A DNA stretch of 64,000 nucleotides. Source: CAYUVF01 sp964448045. GTDB lineage: Bacteria > Bacteroidota > Rhodothermia > Rhodothermales > Salinibacteraceae. Location: positions 1 through 64,000 of the forward strand of contig CAYUVF010000013.1 in the NCBI GenBank assembly GCA_964448045.1. Direction: 5' to 3'. The notes under the pieces were generated by a model that was given only the letters and a program-made list of their open reading frames with translations, did no database searches and was not told the origin of the DNA. Below, in pieces: positions 7,732 through 15,809 of this stretch. The translations under genes were made by a program, and so were the position numbers. Position 1 is the stretch's first letter, and every line of letters begins with the position of its first letter.

Positions 7732-9873
7732 ATGACGTTTCGCCTTCCAACCTTCGTCCTCCTCGCTGCGTGGCTCGCCTTCATCGCCGGGCGTCCCGCA
7801 CAGGCGCAGCAGCCGCTCACCGGATTCACCGCCGAGCACGCGGCCCAGCAGCGCGAATGCGAGGCCGACTTGCTCAACGGGCCGGCGCCCGAGACCTTCC
7901 GCCGCCATCTCAAAGCACTCACGGATACCCCGCACCCGACGGGCAGCCGCGCCAATGCAGAAGTGGCCGATTACATCGCACAGGCGATGGACGCGGCCGG
8001 ACTGACGGTTGAGCGGTACCCATACGACCTGCTGCTGCCGCAGCCCCGATCGGCGTTTGATACGCGCGTCGAGCTCGTCACGCCGATCCGCAAGCCGCTG
8101 AACCGGCAGGAGTACATCTTGCCCGAGGACGAATACACGTCGCACCCAAACCTCGCGCCGGGCTGGAACGCCTTCTCCGGCTCGGGGGATGTCACGGGCG
8201 AAGTCGTCTACGCTAACTACGGCCGCAAGGAAGATTTCGAGCAGCTCCGTGCAATGGGTATCGACCTCACGGGCAAAATCGTGCTCGCGCGCTACGGCGG
8301 CAACTTCCGCGGCTACAAAGCCAAATACGCCGAAGAGCACGGCGCGGCCGGGCTCATCATGTACTCCGATCCCGCCGACAGCGGCTACCAGCGGGGCCTG
8401 CCGTACCCAGAAGGGCGCTACATCACCGAGAGTACGATTCAGCGCGGCTCGGTGCTGACGCCGCTCGGCGGTGATCCGCTGACGCCCGACGGCCCGGCGC
8501 TGCCCACCGACGGCGAGGTTGACGTCGAGCGCATCGACCGCGACGACGCCGATCTGCCCGAAATCCCTGTCACGCCGCTGCCCTACGGCTCGGCCGTGGA
8601 GATTCTGGAGCGGATGACGGGCGAGGCCGTTCCCAACGGATGGCAGGGCGGCCTTCCGTTTGCGTACCGCGTCACCGGCGGACCCGATCTCACCGTGCGC
8701 CTCCGCGTGCAGCAGCCCAAACAGCTGACGCGCGCCACCAACGTCGTCGGGCGCATCGAGGGCGCCGAGTTCCCGAACGAGTGGGTGATCCTGGGCTCGC
8801 ACTTCGACGCGTGGAGCTTCGGCGCGACCGACCCGAACAGCGGTACGGCGATGCTGCTCACCCTCGCCGAAACGCTCGGCCAACTCGCCAAGCAGGGCTG
8901 TCGCCCCCGCCGCTCCATCCTAATCGCCCACTGGGACGCCGAGGAGTACGGCATCATCGGCTCGACGGAGTGGGTCGAGCAGCTGGAGGATCAGCTGACG
9001 TCGGGCGCCGTCGCCTACCTCAATGCCGACGGCGCTGCCAAGGGCCTGCGCTTCTCCGCAGCCGCCGCCCCCTCACTGAAGCAGCCCATCCTCGACGCCA
9101 CCCGCACCGTACTGCATCCCGATTCTGACAGCCTCTCGGTCTACGAAAAATGGATGCAGCGCGCCGATGACGGCGCAAGCGAGCCGCCGCTCGGCAACCT
9201 GGGCGGGGGCTCCGATCATGTCGGTTTTTACACGTACGTCGGCGTTCCCTCCGCCGGGCTGTCGATGTCAAGCTCCTCGCCGATCTACCACTCCAACTAC
9301 GACACCTTCACGTGGTACGAGCGCTTTGGCGACTCGACGTTCACCGGCGGTCCCACGCTGGCCCGCATCGACGGCGTCCTCGCCACCCGCCTCGCTAACG
9401 CCGACGTGCTGCCCTACGACGTACCCCGCTATGCGACCGACCTCACCACCCACGTCGAATCGCTGATCGACCGCGCCGCCGAGCGGAGGCTAAAAATCGA
9501 CCTCAGCACGCTCCAATCGGCCATTGCCGAGCTAAACGACGCGACCGATGCATTCCAATCCGCGCGTCAAGATCGGGTTACCGAGGGCACGCTTTCGGCC
9601 GAAGACGCACGGGCCATCAATCAAGATCTGATTGCGCTCGAAAAAGCGTTCATTCATCCTGAAGGCCTCCAGAATCGCCCGCGGATGCGCTCGCTTTACG
9701 TCTCGCCCGATCCGTTTAGCGGATACGCGTCGTGGATGCTGCCCGGCCTGCGCCACGAAATCGAGGCCGAAGCTGCGGCGGGCGTTCGCAAATGGGCGGC
9801 GGTATACGTCGATGCCGTGAACGACATGACGGAGCGCGTCCGGGCTGTCACGAACCAGTTGAAGGCGAATTAG
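7732..9873 (+). CDS. Secreted M28-family metallopeptidase with PA domain (glutamate carboxypeptidase II-like)
   Basis: A 713-residue zinc aminopeptidase or carboxypeptidase. It has a signal peptide (about 1-25), a protease-associated (PA) domain inserted in the N-terminal half (about 155-240, with TGKIVLARYGG and AAGLIMYSDP), and the M28 core. The co-catalytic zinc ligands are visible: GSHFDAW near 355-360, TDPNSG near 367, DAEEYG near 402-405, the Asp in LNADG near 432 and the His in IYHSNYD near 520. A C-terminal helical region (about 590-713) fits the transferrin-receptor-like dimerisation domain. Likely work: trimming peptides outside the cytoplasm. It appears to be a single-gene unit. 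Confidence 0.93.
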   Translation: MTFRLPTFVLLAAWLAFIAGRPAQAQQPLTGFTAEHAAQQRECEADLLNGPAPETFRRHLKALTDTPHPTGSRANAEVADYIAQAMDAAGLTVERYPYDLLLPQPRSAFDTRVELVTPIRKPLNRQEYILPEDEYTSHPNLAPGWNAFSGSGDVTGEVVYANYGRKEDFEQLRAMGIDLTGKIVLARYGGNFRGYKAKYAEEHGAAGLIMYSDPADSGYQRGLPYPEGRYITESTIQRGSVLTPLGGDPLTPDGPALPTDGEVDVERIDRDDADLPEIPVTPLPYGSAVEILERMTGEAVPNGWQGGLPFAYRVTGGPDLTVRLRVQQPKQLTRATNVVGRIEGAEFPNEWVILGSHFDAWSFGATDPNSGTAMLLTLAETLGQLAKQGCRPRRSILIAHWDAEEYGIIGSTEWVEQLEDQLTSGAVAYLNADGAAKGLRFSAAAAPSLKQPILDATRTVLHPDSDSLSVYEKWMQRADDGASEPPLGNLGGGSDHVGFYTYVGVPSAGLSMSSSSPIYHSNYDTFTWYERFGDSTFTGGPTLARIDGVLATRLANADVLPYDVPRYATDLTTHVESLIDRAAERRLKIDLSTLQSAIAELNDATDAFQSARQDRVTEGTLSAEDARAINQDLIALEKAFIHPEGLQNRPRMRSLYVSPDPFSGYASWMLPGLRHEIEAEAAAGVRKWAAVYVDAVNDMTERVRAVTNQLKAN

Positions 9874-9885
9874 ACGAACCCCAAC

Positions 9886-10389
9886 TCACTTCCGCACGTC
9901 CGCCGGAATCTCGCAGTTTTCCTGCTGACGCGTGTCCGCGATGTGATAAATCTTCCAGCCGCCGGGCCGTCGGATAAGCTGCATTGCGTTCACGCCACAG
10001 TGGCTGAGTTCGTCGCCGAGGTAAAACGCGTACGGCGCCCAGACCGTCGCGATCGGGCCGTCGATGCGCACCTGCACGTCCCAGAGGCGCTCGTCCCACA
10101 CGGCTTCGCGCGGTTCGCCGACGGCGGTCACGAAGCCATCGAGCGATCCCATCCGCAGCGTGCCGGTATCATTCCGGCGGATGACCGTCATCATCCGGGC
10201 ATCGGGCATGAAGGCCGCGCGAACCTGCGTGCTGTCGCCGGCGCGCATGCCGTCGAAGAGGTGCCGGACCGTTTGCAGCACAGCGTCGCGCTCATCGGGC
10301 GTCGGTTGAGCCTGGGATAAGGAACTGGACAGCGCCACGGCCAACACCAAACTGAGTGCGGCGGCGCGCAAACACGAAGAGGGCTTCAA
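9886..10389 (-). CDS. Exported NTF2-like (SnoaL/DUF4440-type) protein
   Basis: A 167-residue protein with a signal peptide (about 1-27, ending SQAQ) and a single NTF2-like cone fold: an N-terminal helix containing VRHLFDGMRAGD, then AAFMPDAR, and a C-terminal sheet ending GGWKIYHIADTR. The start codon appears to be TTG at 10389; no ATG is available upstream before the preceding gene. Such proteins range from small-molecule binders to enzymes, and no catalytic residue can be named here. It lies 26 bases after the FG-GAP lipoprotein gene on the same strand and converges with the M28 peptidase gene. Confidence 0.8.
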   Translation of the reverse strand: MKPSSCLRAAALSLVLAVALSSSLSQAQPTPDERDAVLQTVRHLFDGMRAGDSTQVRAAFMPDARMMTVIRRNDTGTLRMGSLDGFVTAVGEPREAVWDERLWDVQVRIDGPIATVWAPYAFYLGDELSHCGVNAMQLIRRPGGWKIYHIADTRQQENCEIPADVRK

Positions 10390-10415
10390 AGGACCGGGCG
10401 TTGCGTGAATGGTAG

Positions 10416-11648
10416 TTATTCGGAAGGTGCGGGGCCGAACAGCAGCCGGTCGACGGTGCCACGGCTGGCGAGGTAGAGGTCGAGCACACCGTCGCCGGTG
10501 TAGTCGGCCGCTTCGATGTCGAGGCCGCGGCCGACGGCGCTCTCGGGCAGGAGATCACCGACCTCGAAGCGCCCGTTCCCATCGTTGAGGAGCACCTGAT
10601 ACGGTGCGCTGCGGATGTCTCGGCCTGGCGCTCGCACATTCGCAGTAATGTGGTCGAGATCACCGTCGGCGTCCAGATCCACGAAATCGCCGTCGAGGGC
10701 GCGGAGCGTATCCGTTGGCAGGCGCGCGCCGGTTTCGTCAGTGAACTGGCCGCTGCCATCGTTGATCAGCAATCGGTTCTGCGGATCGGCGCCGTCGACG
10801 AAGAGCTGGACGTTGGCGAATAGCAGATCGAGGTCGCCGTCGCCATCCACGTCGCCGAAGTCGGCCTCGCGCGTTTCCTCGGGCGCATCGCGGAGTGGGA
10901 TCGCATCGGGCGCATCGGTGAAGACGCCGTTGCCATCGTTGAGCAGCAGGCGGTTATCGTCTTCGTTGCCGACGATCAGATCGGGGTCGCCGTCGCCATC
11001 CGCATCGCCCAGCTCGAGGTCTTGCGTCACGTCGTCGACTTGCGGCAGGCGGTCGGCGGTCGCGTCGGTAAACTGGCCCGATCCGTCATTCACAAGAGCA
11101 ACATTCTGCCCGTTGTTGCCGACGAGGATGTCGGGCGCGCCGTCGCCCGTGATATCGGCCACGACGACGGCGTTCGAGGTGCCGCTCACGGGCCAGCGGT
11201 CACCCGCGTCGGTGAAGGTGCCCACGCCGTCGTTGAGATAGAACTCGTTCGTCTGATCGTCCTCCGTGACCACGACCACGTCGAGGTCGCCGTCACCGTC
11301 GAAATCGGCGATGCCGACGTCTTCGCTGTCGTGCTCGGCGGCGGGAATGCGGTCGCTGCCATCGCTGAACCGGCCCGAGCCGTCGTTGATGAGCAGGATG
11401 TTCGGCCGAAACTCGTTGGCGATCACGAGGTCGAGATCGCCGTCGCCGTCGAGATCGGCCGGCTTCGCGTCCATGCTCAGGTCGCCGAGGACGCCGGTGG
11501 GCAGATGGCTCTCGGTCACGTCGCGATAGCGCGCGTCCGGTGCGGGACTGCCATCGTCGGACGACGAATCGGCGGGGACGTCGCCGCATCCGATTAGCAG
11601 ACTGGCGATGATCAGCAGAGCGCAACCGGGAAGGAGGCGGGGGAGCAT
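10416..11648 (-). CDS. FG-GAP/VCBS-repeat lipoprotein (beta-propeller)
   Basis: A 410-residue lipoprotein with lipobox LLIGC (Cys at about 21) and about seven repeats of a 45-50 residue blade, each carrying an Asp-rich DGDGDLDLV-type loop followed by a NDGxGxFTD segment. The blades match the integrin-alpha-like FG-GAP/VCBS propeller, in which the Asp loops bind calcium. It is expected on the cell envelope, and similar proteins mediate adhesion or protein binding; no enzyme site is seen. The DNA is internally repetitive because of the blades. It probably shares a transcript with the NTF2-like gene downstream. Confidence 0.88.
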   Translation of the reverse strand: MLPRLLPGCALLIIASLLIGCGDVPADSSSDDGSPAPDARYRDVTESHLPTGVLGDLSMDAKPADLDGDGDLDLVIANEFRPNILLINDGSGRFSDGSDRIPAAEHDSEDVGIADFDGDGDLDVVVVTEDDQTNEFYLNDGVGTFTDAGDRWPVSGTSNAVVVADITGDGAPDILVGNNGQNVALVNDGSGQFTDATADRLPQVDDVTQDLELGDADGDGDPDLIVGNEDDNRLLLNDGNGVFTDAPDAIPLRDAPEETREADFGDVDGDGDLDLLFANVQLFVDGADPQNRLLINDGSGQFTDETGARLPTDTLRALDGDFVDLDADGDLDHITANVRAPGRDIRSAPYQVLLNDGNGRFEVGDLLPESAVGRGLDIEAADYTGDGVLDLYLASRGTVDRLLFGPAPSE

Positions 11649-11734
11649 GGCACCGCGCTGTTCGTGACGAAGACATCAGCTACGCCTGCAATTCGCGATG
11701 CCGGCTGCCGTTCCCCACGCGGTCGTGGCGGATC

Positions 11735-11764
11735 GTTATCGCCCGTTATCGCCCATTATCGCCC
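11735..11764. repeat. Short tandem repeat (three copies of TTATCGCCC)
   Basis: Three copies of TTATCGCCC spaced by one base lie at the 3' end of the truncated TonB-like gene; the last copies contain its TAA stop (minus strand, 11756-11758). It may be a slippage product. No function is apparent. Confidence 0.7.
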
Positions 11765-12223
11765 GGACGCGGCCGATTCGCTCGCCTTCCCATGGGTGGA
11801 CGACGCCTCTTGATCGGCGAGGGCGATGCCCAGATCGAGCGTGTTGTCCAGCACAATGGGCTCGGCATCCAGAATTACGTCGTTCGCCGACACAATCGAC
11901 ACCGGGCGCGGCGGGATTTCGGCCTGCATCGTCTGCTGCTCGGCCAGGCGCTCCTGGATCCAGCCGGAGTCGTTCGAGCCGCTAATCGGCAGCTGGAGCG
12001 CGAGCACGGCAATCAGTAGCGCGGCGACGAAGCCGACTTCGATGTTCGTGGTGTACTGCGTCTGCCGCTCGGCACGGCGCTTGGCCCGCGCGTTGGGAAG
12101 GCGGTCGATCACCGCGTTGGACCGCGGGGGCTGGGGAACGTCATTGCGGCGCCTATCCGAACCGTAGGCAGGCAAAAAATTACCGATGAGGAACTTCCGG
12201 GAGGATGATTTGCGCGTTTTCAT
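11756..12223 (-). CDS. TonB N-terminal-like protein lacking the C-terminal TonB domain
   Basis: From ATG at 12223 the product is 155 residues. A basic Arg-rich segment (about 40-55) precedes one membrane helix (VGFVAALLIAVLALQLPI, about 64-82) and a periplasmic stretch with EIPPRPVSIVSANDVIL followed by an acidic region. The helix followed by Pro-rich PPRP and a NDVIL...ID/LD pattern is characteristic of the N-terminal half of Bacteroidota energy-transducer TonB proteins. The protein stops 56 residues past that point, so the C-terminal domain that touches the receptor TonB box is missing. The following 100 bases hold no frame that restores it. It is either a decayed tonB or a truncated regulator or competitor. 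Confidence 0.6.
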   Translation of the reverse strand: MKTRKSSSRKFLIGNFLPAYGSDRRRNDVPQPPRSNAVIDRLPNARAKRRAERQTQYTTNIEVGFVAALLIAVLALQLPISGSNDSGWIQERLAEQQTMQAEIPPRPVSIVSANDVILDAEPIVLDNTLDLGIALADQEASSTHGKASESAASGR

Positions 12224-12634
12224 AGGTCTACAGGTTGGCATGTGAAAAGGGACGCGAACAGGAATCACGTCGTGGGCATGCCGCAGCGTCGCACCGCAGA
12301 CGGGGACCGGTACCCCTTGGATGTCTGCTGGCGCGTCGCCAGGATTGTTGCGCGCGCAAACTTCGCCCATCATGACGAACGAGCGAATCGGATTGTTACA
12401 GCGCCGGTCGGTTTTTTCGGCGAAACGACCCCAAACACGAACGGCAGCACCCGGTTGGGCGCTGCCTTTGCGGCCAAGCTGTAAGAACCTCAGCGATAAT
12501 GATGATTTTCCGAGCACGCCCCCCGTCCTTCAATCAAGTCATTCCCGACTTGATCGGGAATCCAGACGGATTGCTGGCTTCACTGGGCCCGATCAGGGTG
12601 AGGCATGACTTGGGGAGAATGAGGCGGGATCGAA
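12224..12634. other. Intergenic region with hairpins, no gene
   Basis: This 411-base gap separates the TonB-like gene start from the M1 aminopeptidase stop. It must carry the promoter of the TonB-like gene, but no clear -33/-7 pair is seen. It holds a hairpin near 12442-12466 (10-bp stem with one mismatch, tetraloop) and a palindromic repeat at 12535-12612. Short open frames here have no recognisable content. Confidence 0.6.
12535..12612. repeat. Palindromic intergenic repeat
   Basis: An 8-base outer inverted repeat (12535-12542 with 12605-12612) encloses a perfect inner hairpin (12541-12548 with 12554-12561, loop of 5, sequence ATTCCCGA/TCGGGAAT). The style resembles dispersed REP-like elements. 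It lies just after the stop of the M1 peptidase gene, so it may also end that transcript. Confidence 0.5.
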
Positions 12635-14275
12635 TCAGTATGCCTGCTCGAAGTCGGCAGTCATCAGCGTCCACACGTGCGGATCGAGCTGCACGTCGGA
12701 GGGCGCTGCGTCGAGGTCGAAGGTGAAGGTGTGCTGCCGCTGATCGACGGCCAGCGTTTCGATCTGCGGATTGCCGTCCGCGCCGTAGATGCCTATTTCC
12801 AGTGGCAGCGCGTATGGCGCGCCCTCCTGCGCCTGCCGGATTTCGACCGTCAGCTGCCCGGCTGCGGCGTCGTAGCGCCACGTGCCGTCGATGGCGGGCT
12901 GCCCGGCCCGGCGCGTCCACTGGTCGAAGAACGTCTGCAAGTCGGCACCCGAGGCGTCCTCCATCACCGCGTGGAAATCGCTCGTGCTCGCGTTCTGATC
13001 GTCGTACTGCTCGTAATAGTCGCGCAGACCCTGCCAGAAGGCCTCGTCGCCGATGCGGTGACGCAGCATGTGCAGCACCCACGCGCCCTTCTGGTACGGA
13101 TTTGTGTTCAGCAGCTCATTCGGGTCGGCGTAGGTGGTGTCGACGAGCGGCTCCTCCGGATGGGCCTCGGCGAACTGGACGACGCGCTCGCGGGCCCGGC
13201 GCATCCCCTCGCGCAGGCGCTCAGCGCCGTACGTCGCCTCCAGATAGAGCTGCGTCAGATACGTCGCAAACCCCTCGCTGAGCCAGAGGTGCGGCCAGTC
13301 GGCTTCGGTGACGGAGTTACCGTACCACTGGTGCGCGATCTCGTGCGCGAGCAGCGGCTCGTCGTTGTCGGTGTCGCCCACAGCCGTCTCGCTGTAAAAG
13401 ATGGCGCTGGCGTTTTCCATGCCGCCGTAGCGGGTGGTCGACTGGACATTGGCGAGCTTGGCGTATGGGTAGTCGCCCAGCTGCTGCTCGAAGAACTGCA
13501 GGATGCGCTCGGCCTGCGCCAGCTCTTCGAAGCCGCGCGTGCGGTCCTCGGGGTAGACCCAGCTCTGGATCGGCGTGCCGTCGTAGGTGCCCACGTCCTC
13601 CACGGCAAAATCGGCCACGCCGATGACCATCACCTTCGTCGGAAGCGGCTCGGTCGTGCGCCAGTGCGTCCGCCGGGCGTCGCCGTCCACCGCCGCCGTC
13701 TCCACCAGCGTCCCGTTGCCAATCACACGGTAGCGCACCGGCGCGGTGACGATGAACTCGACCGTTGCTTTGTCGGACGGATGGTCGACCGTCGGCAGCC
13801 AATGGCGCGCGCGGTTCGGCCAGTTGTCGCCGAAGAAGGTCCGATCGCCGTACTTGTTCGTCGAGATGATGAGCCCATCGGCGGGCGTGCCGGCGTAGCG
13901 GATCGTGTAGGCGCGCTCCTCGCCAGTGGCGGGCGGCTCTGGGAGTTGAATGCGCACGTGGTTATCGGCCTGCGCGTACTCGACCGCCGATCCGTCGTAG
14001 GTCGCGGCCGTCACGTCCATACCCGAGGTGCCATTGCCCGGCCCGATCAAGTCGAGCCGAAAGGCGGAGAGCGTATCGGCGCGGAAGCGGACACGGACGG
14101 TCGCCTCGCCGGTGATTCGGTTGGAGGCGTCGGAGAGGCCGAGGCGGAAGGTGTAGTGCAGCACGTCGATCTCGGGGTGGGGCGCGGCCGGATGCGCCGA
14201 CGCCGCCGGAAGCTGGGCGCTCCCGATCAGCATCAGCACGCATCCAACAACACTCGCCCAGCGGCGCAGACTCAT
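12635..14275 (-). CDS. Secreted M1-family aminopeptidase
   Basis: A zinc aminopeptidase of 546 residues when started at ATG 14275, which puts a signal peptide (MSLRRWASVVGCVLMLIGSA) at the N-terminus; an upstream in-frame start at 14377 gives an unlikely leader. The substrate-binding GGMENAS motif is followed by the zinc site HEIAHQWYG (near residue 310) and the third ligand Glu in LSEGFATY about 19 residues later, which is the HExxH-x18-E pattern of the family. The N-terminal beta domain (about 25-240) is typical. The protein is short for M1 enzymes and lacks the long helical C-terminal domain. Probable role: extracellular or periplasmic peptide degradation for nutrition. Confidence 0.92.
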   Translation of the reverse strand: MSLRRWASVVGCVLMLIGSAQLPAASAHPAAPHPEIDVLHYTFRLGLSDASNRITGEATVRVRFRADTLSAFRLDLIGPGNGTSGMDVTAATYDGSAVEYAQADNHVRIQLPEPPATGEERAYTIRYAGTPADGLIISTNKYGDRTFFGDNWPNRARHWLPTVDHPSDKATVEFIVTAPVRYRVIGNGTLVETAAVDGDARRTHWRTTEPLPTKVMVIGVADFAVEDVGTYDGTPIQSWVYPEDRTRGFEELAQAERILQFFEQQLGDYPYAKLANVQSTTRYGGMENASAIFYSETAVGDTDNDEPLLAHEIAHQWYGNSVTEADWPHLWLSEGFATYLTQLYLEATYGAERLREGMRRARERVVQFAEAHPEEPLVDTTYADPNELLNTNPYQKGAWVLHMLRHRIGDEAFWQGLRDYYEQYDDQNASTSDFHAVMEDASGADLQTFFDQWTRRAGQPAIDGTWRYDAAAGQLTVEIRQAQEGAPYALPLEIGIYGADGNPQIETLAVDQRQHTFTFDLDAAPSDVQLDPHVWTLMTADFEQAY

Positions 14276-14322
14276 GGGGGGTGGCGTTGAGGTGGAAAAG
14301 GAATGACCGGTCCGGTATACAC

Positions 14323-14360
14323 AAAAGCACCTCCTCTGTGCCCGCAAGGCCGAGGAGGTA
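14323..14360 (-). terminator. Intrinsic terminator after the lipoprotein gene
   Basis: On the minus strand, 33 bases after the stop at 14393, ACCTCCTC (14352-14359 region) pairs with GAGGAGGT (14329-14336 region) and is followed by GCTTTTGTG. This gives an 8-bp stem, a 15-base loop and a short T-run, consistent with Rho-independent termination ahead of the M1 peptidase gene. Confidence 0.6.
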
Positions 14361-14392
14361 CTTCTGCTCTCATCCAAATGGAGCTGCTTTAA

Positions 14393-15232
14393 TCAGGCGC
14401 CCTGCTCGCTGCGCGCGACGGTGATCTCGCGCTCGGTGCGATTAAAGGCGCCGTCGACCACGTTGCCCTCGGCATCGAGCAGCTCCAGCGTCACGACGTA
14501 CGTGCCGGATTGTAGACCGGTGACAAACGCCGGGACCCACTCGTCGAGGGTGATCGTTGCGAGCGGCTCGGCATCGGCCGCGGCATCGGCGGACTGGATC
14601 GTGTAGCGGGCGGAGTAGCCGTCGGTGCTTAGCTCGACGTTGTTGAGGTAGAAATCGAGCATGATGCGCTCGGCGCCGGCGCCGCTGTAGGTGCCTTTGG
14701 GGCGGCTGTAGATGATGGCCGGGTCGTCCGGGTTCAGCATAAACTCGCCGCTCTCTTCGCCGACGTAGAAGTTGACGATGTCGTGCGCGCCGGGATTTTT
14801 GACGCTCTCGTGGTAAGAGCGGCTCGGGAAGACGACGGCCGTGTGCGGCCCCTCCTCCAGCGTGCCGATGTCAAACGGCTCACCGGGATTGTAGTTTGCC
14901 ATGTAGGGACCGTTGTCAACGATGATGTGGACGTGCTGCCCGTTGCCGGAGTTGGCAATTTCCTGCGCGCGGGGCGTCTCCGTCTGGATGCCGGCCTCGA
15001 ACGAGTCCACCTCGACGGTCACATCGACGCTGGCGCTGTCGACCACCGCTCCATCGGCGGGTGCGGCGAAGCGGGCCTGGGCGCCTTCGATGGTCGGCGA
15101 CCGCTCACCGACTTCGATCTGCACGTTGGGCGCATCGGCCGTGCCGCCCCCTCCGCAGCCGGTCCAAACAAGCGTGAAGGCTACGAGGAGTACACGCGAT
15201 ACCTGCGAAAAACGACGGTACAATGCATTCAT
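14393..15232 (-). CDS. Lipoprotein with HxH-containing beta domains, function unknown
   Basis: Started at ATG 15232 the product is 279 residues with a lipobox (LVWTGC, Cys at about 25) and a Gly-rich spacer. The mature part is beta-rich: AAPADGAVVDSASVDVTVEV, then GQHVHIIVDNGPY and EEGPHTAVVFPSRSYHESVK, then a second half containing VELSTDGYSARYTI. The GxHxHIIVD segment resembles DUF4399-type domains, and related Bacteroidota proteins are sometimes labelled 'phosphopeptide-binding', but I would not rely on that. It has its own terminator downstream and is transcribed divergently from the small membrane protein gene. Confidence 0.72.
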   Translation of the reverse strand: MNALYRRFSQVSRVLLVAFTLVWTGCGGGGTADAPNVQIEVGERSPTIEGAQARFAAPADGAVVDSASVDVTVEVDSFEAGIQTETPRAQEIANSGNGQHVHIIVDNGPYMANYNPGEPFDIGTLEEGPHTAVVFPSRSYHESVKNPGAHDIVNFYVGEESGEFMLNPDDPAIIYSRPKGTYSGAGAERIMLDFYLNNVELSTDGYSARYTIQSADAAADAEPLATITLDEWVPAFVTGLQSGTYVVTLELLDAEGNVVDGAFNRTEREITVARSEQGA

Positions 15233-15321
15233 AATGGGTGTATGTGGGTGAAAGCGGGTTGCGAAGGCGCTAAAAGCGCGGCGGCCACCCTCCAGGCCAC
15301 GCGGCGTCGGCCGGAAGGCAC

Positions 15322-15337
15322 CGTCCCGATAGGGACG
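15322..15337. other. Small hairpin in the leader of the lipoprotein gene
   Basis: CGTCCC and GGGACG form a perfect 6-bp stem around a GATA loop, about 90 bases upstream of the lipoprotein start on the minus strand. It lies inside the 250-base divergent region 15233-15482, which should hold promoters for both flanking genes. No riboswitch class is recognised. Confidence 0.35.
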
Positions 15338-15482
15338 AATCGTCCACAATGTATAGAGCGGGGCGTTCCCCTGTCAAGAAATAATTACGGTCGCCGGGCC
15401 GGACGCGAGCGAAGGAACTGCTCGTGATACTACAGATAGGAGTGGATGACCCTACTTTTTGCTCACTGCCCCTCACCGATTC

Positions 15483-15773
15483 ATGTCTACGCCGGAGCGC
15501 GATCGGCCTGCCCCCGAAGCGCCTGTATCGTCGGGCCACTCGATGCGGCGCTGGGTCGTCGTGCTCGCAGCAGCGCTCTTTTTCGGATTTGTGCTCTATC
15601 AGGTCATCAACCCCTTCCCCGATCAGCCGTACATGGAGATCCCGCACGGGGATCACGTTCACTACGTGCCGAAGGACCGCGACCCCGAGGTTTCGGTGAG
15701 CCAGTTTCCCACCCAACCGCCCGGTCCCAACGAGCGGATTTTGCCCAACGGGCGCGTAGTGACCACCCCATAG
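15483..15773 (+). CDS. Small single-pass membrane protein with HGDHVHY motif
   Basis: A 96-residue protein from ATG 15483. A basic, Pro-rich N-terminus is followed by one membrane helix (VVVLAAALFFGFVLYQVI, about 33-50) and a periplasmic tail containing EIPHGDHVHYVPKDRDP and ending NGRVVTTP. The clustered histidines suggest metal binding, but this is inference. Its gene lies 36 bases ahead of the alkaline phosphatase gene on the same strand and could be co-transcribed with it. Confidence 0.7.
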   Translation: MSTPERDRPAPEAPVSSGHSMRRWVVVLAAALFFGFVLYQVINPFPDQPYMEIPHGDHVHYVPKDRDPEVSVSQFPTQPPGPNERILPNGRVVTTP

Positions 15774-15809
15774 CCGCCTCGATTTTCTCTCACCATTCCT
15801 GCGGATCTG

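Noticed and set aside
12242..12484. Short plus-strand open frame in the gap before the M1 peptidase
   Set aside because: No signal peptide, domain or ribosome-binding site; composition is like non-coding sequence.
15233..15482. Possible riboswitch in the divergent region before the small membrane protein
   Set aside because: Only a 6-bp hairpin is seen; no conserved core of a known riboswitch class could be recognised.
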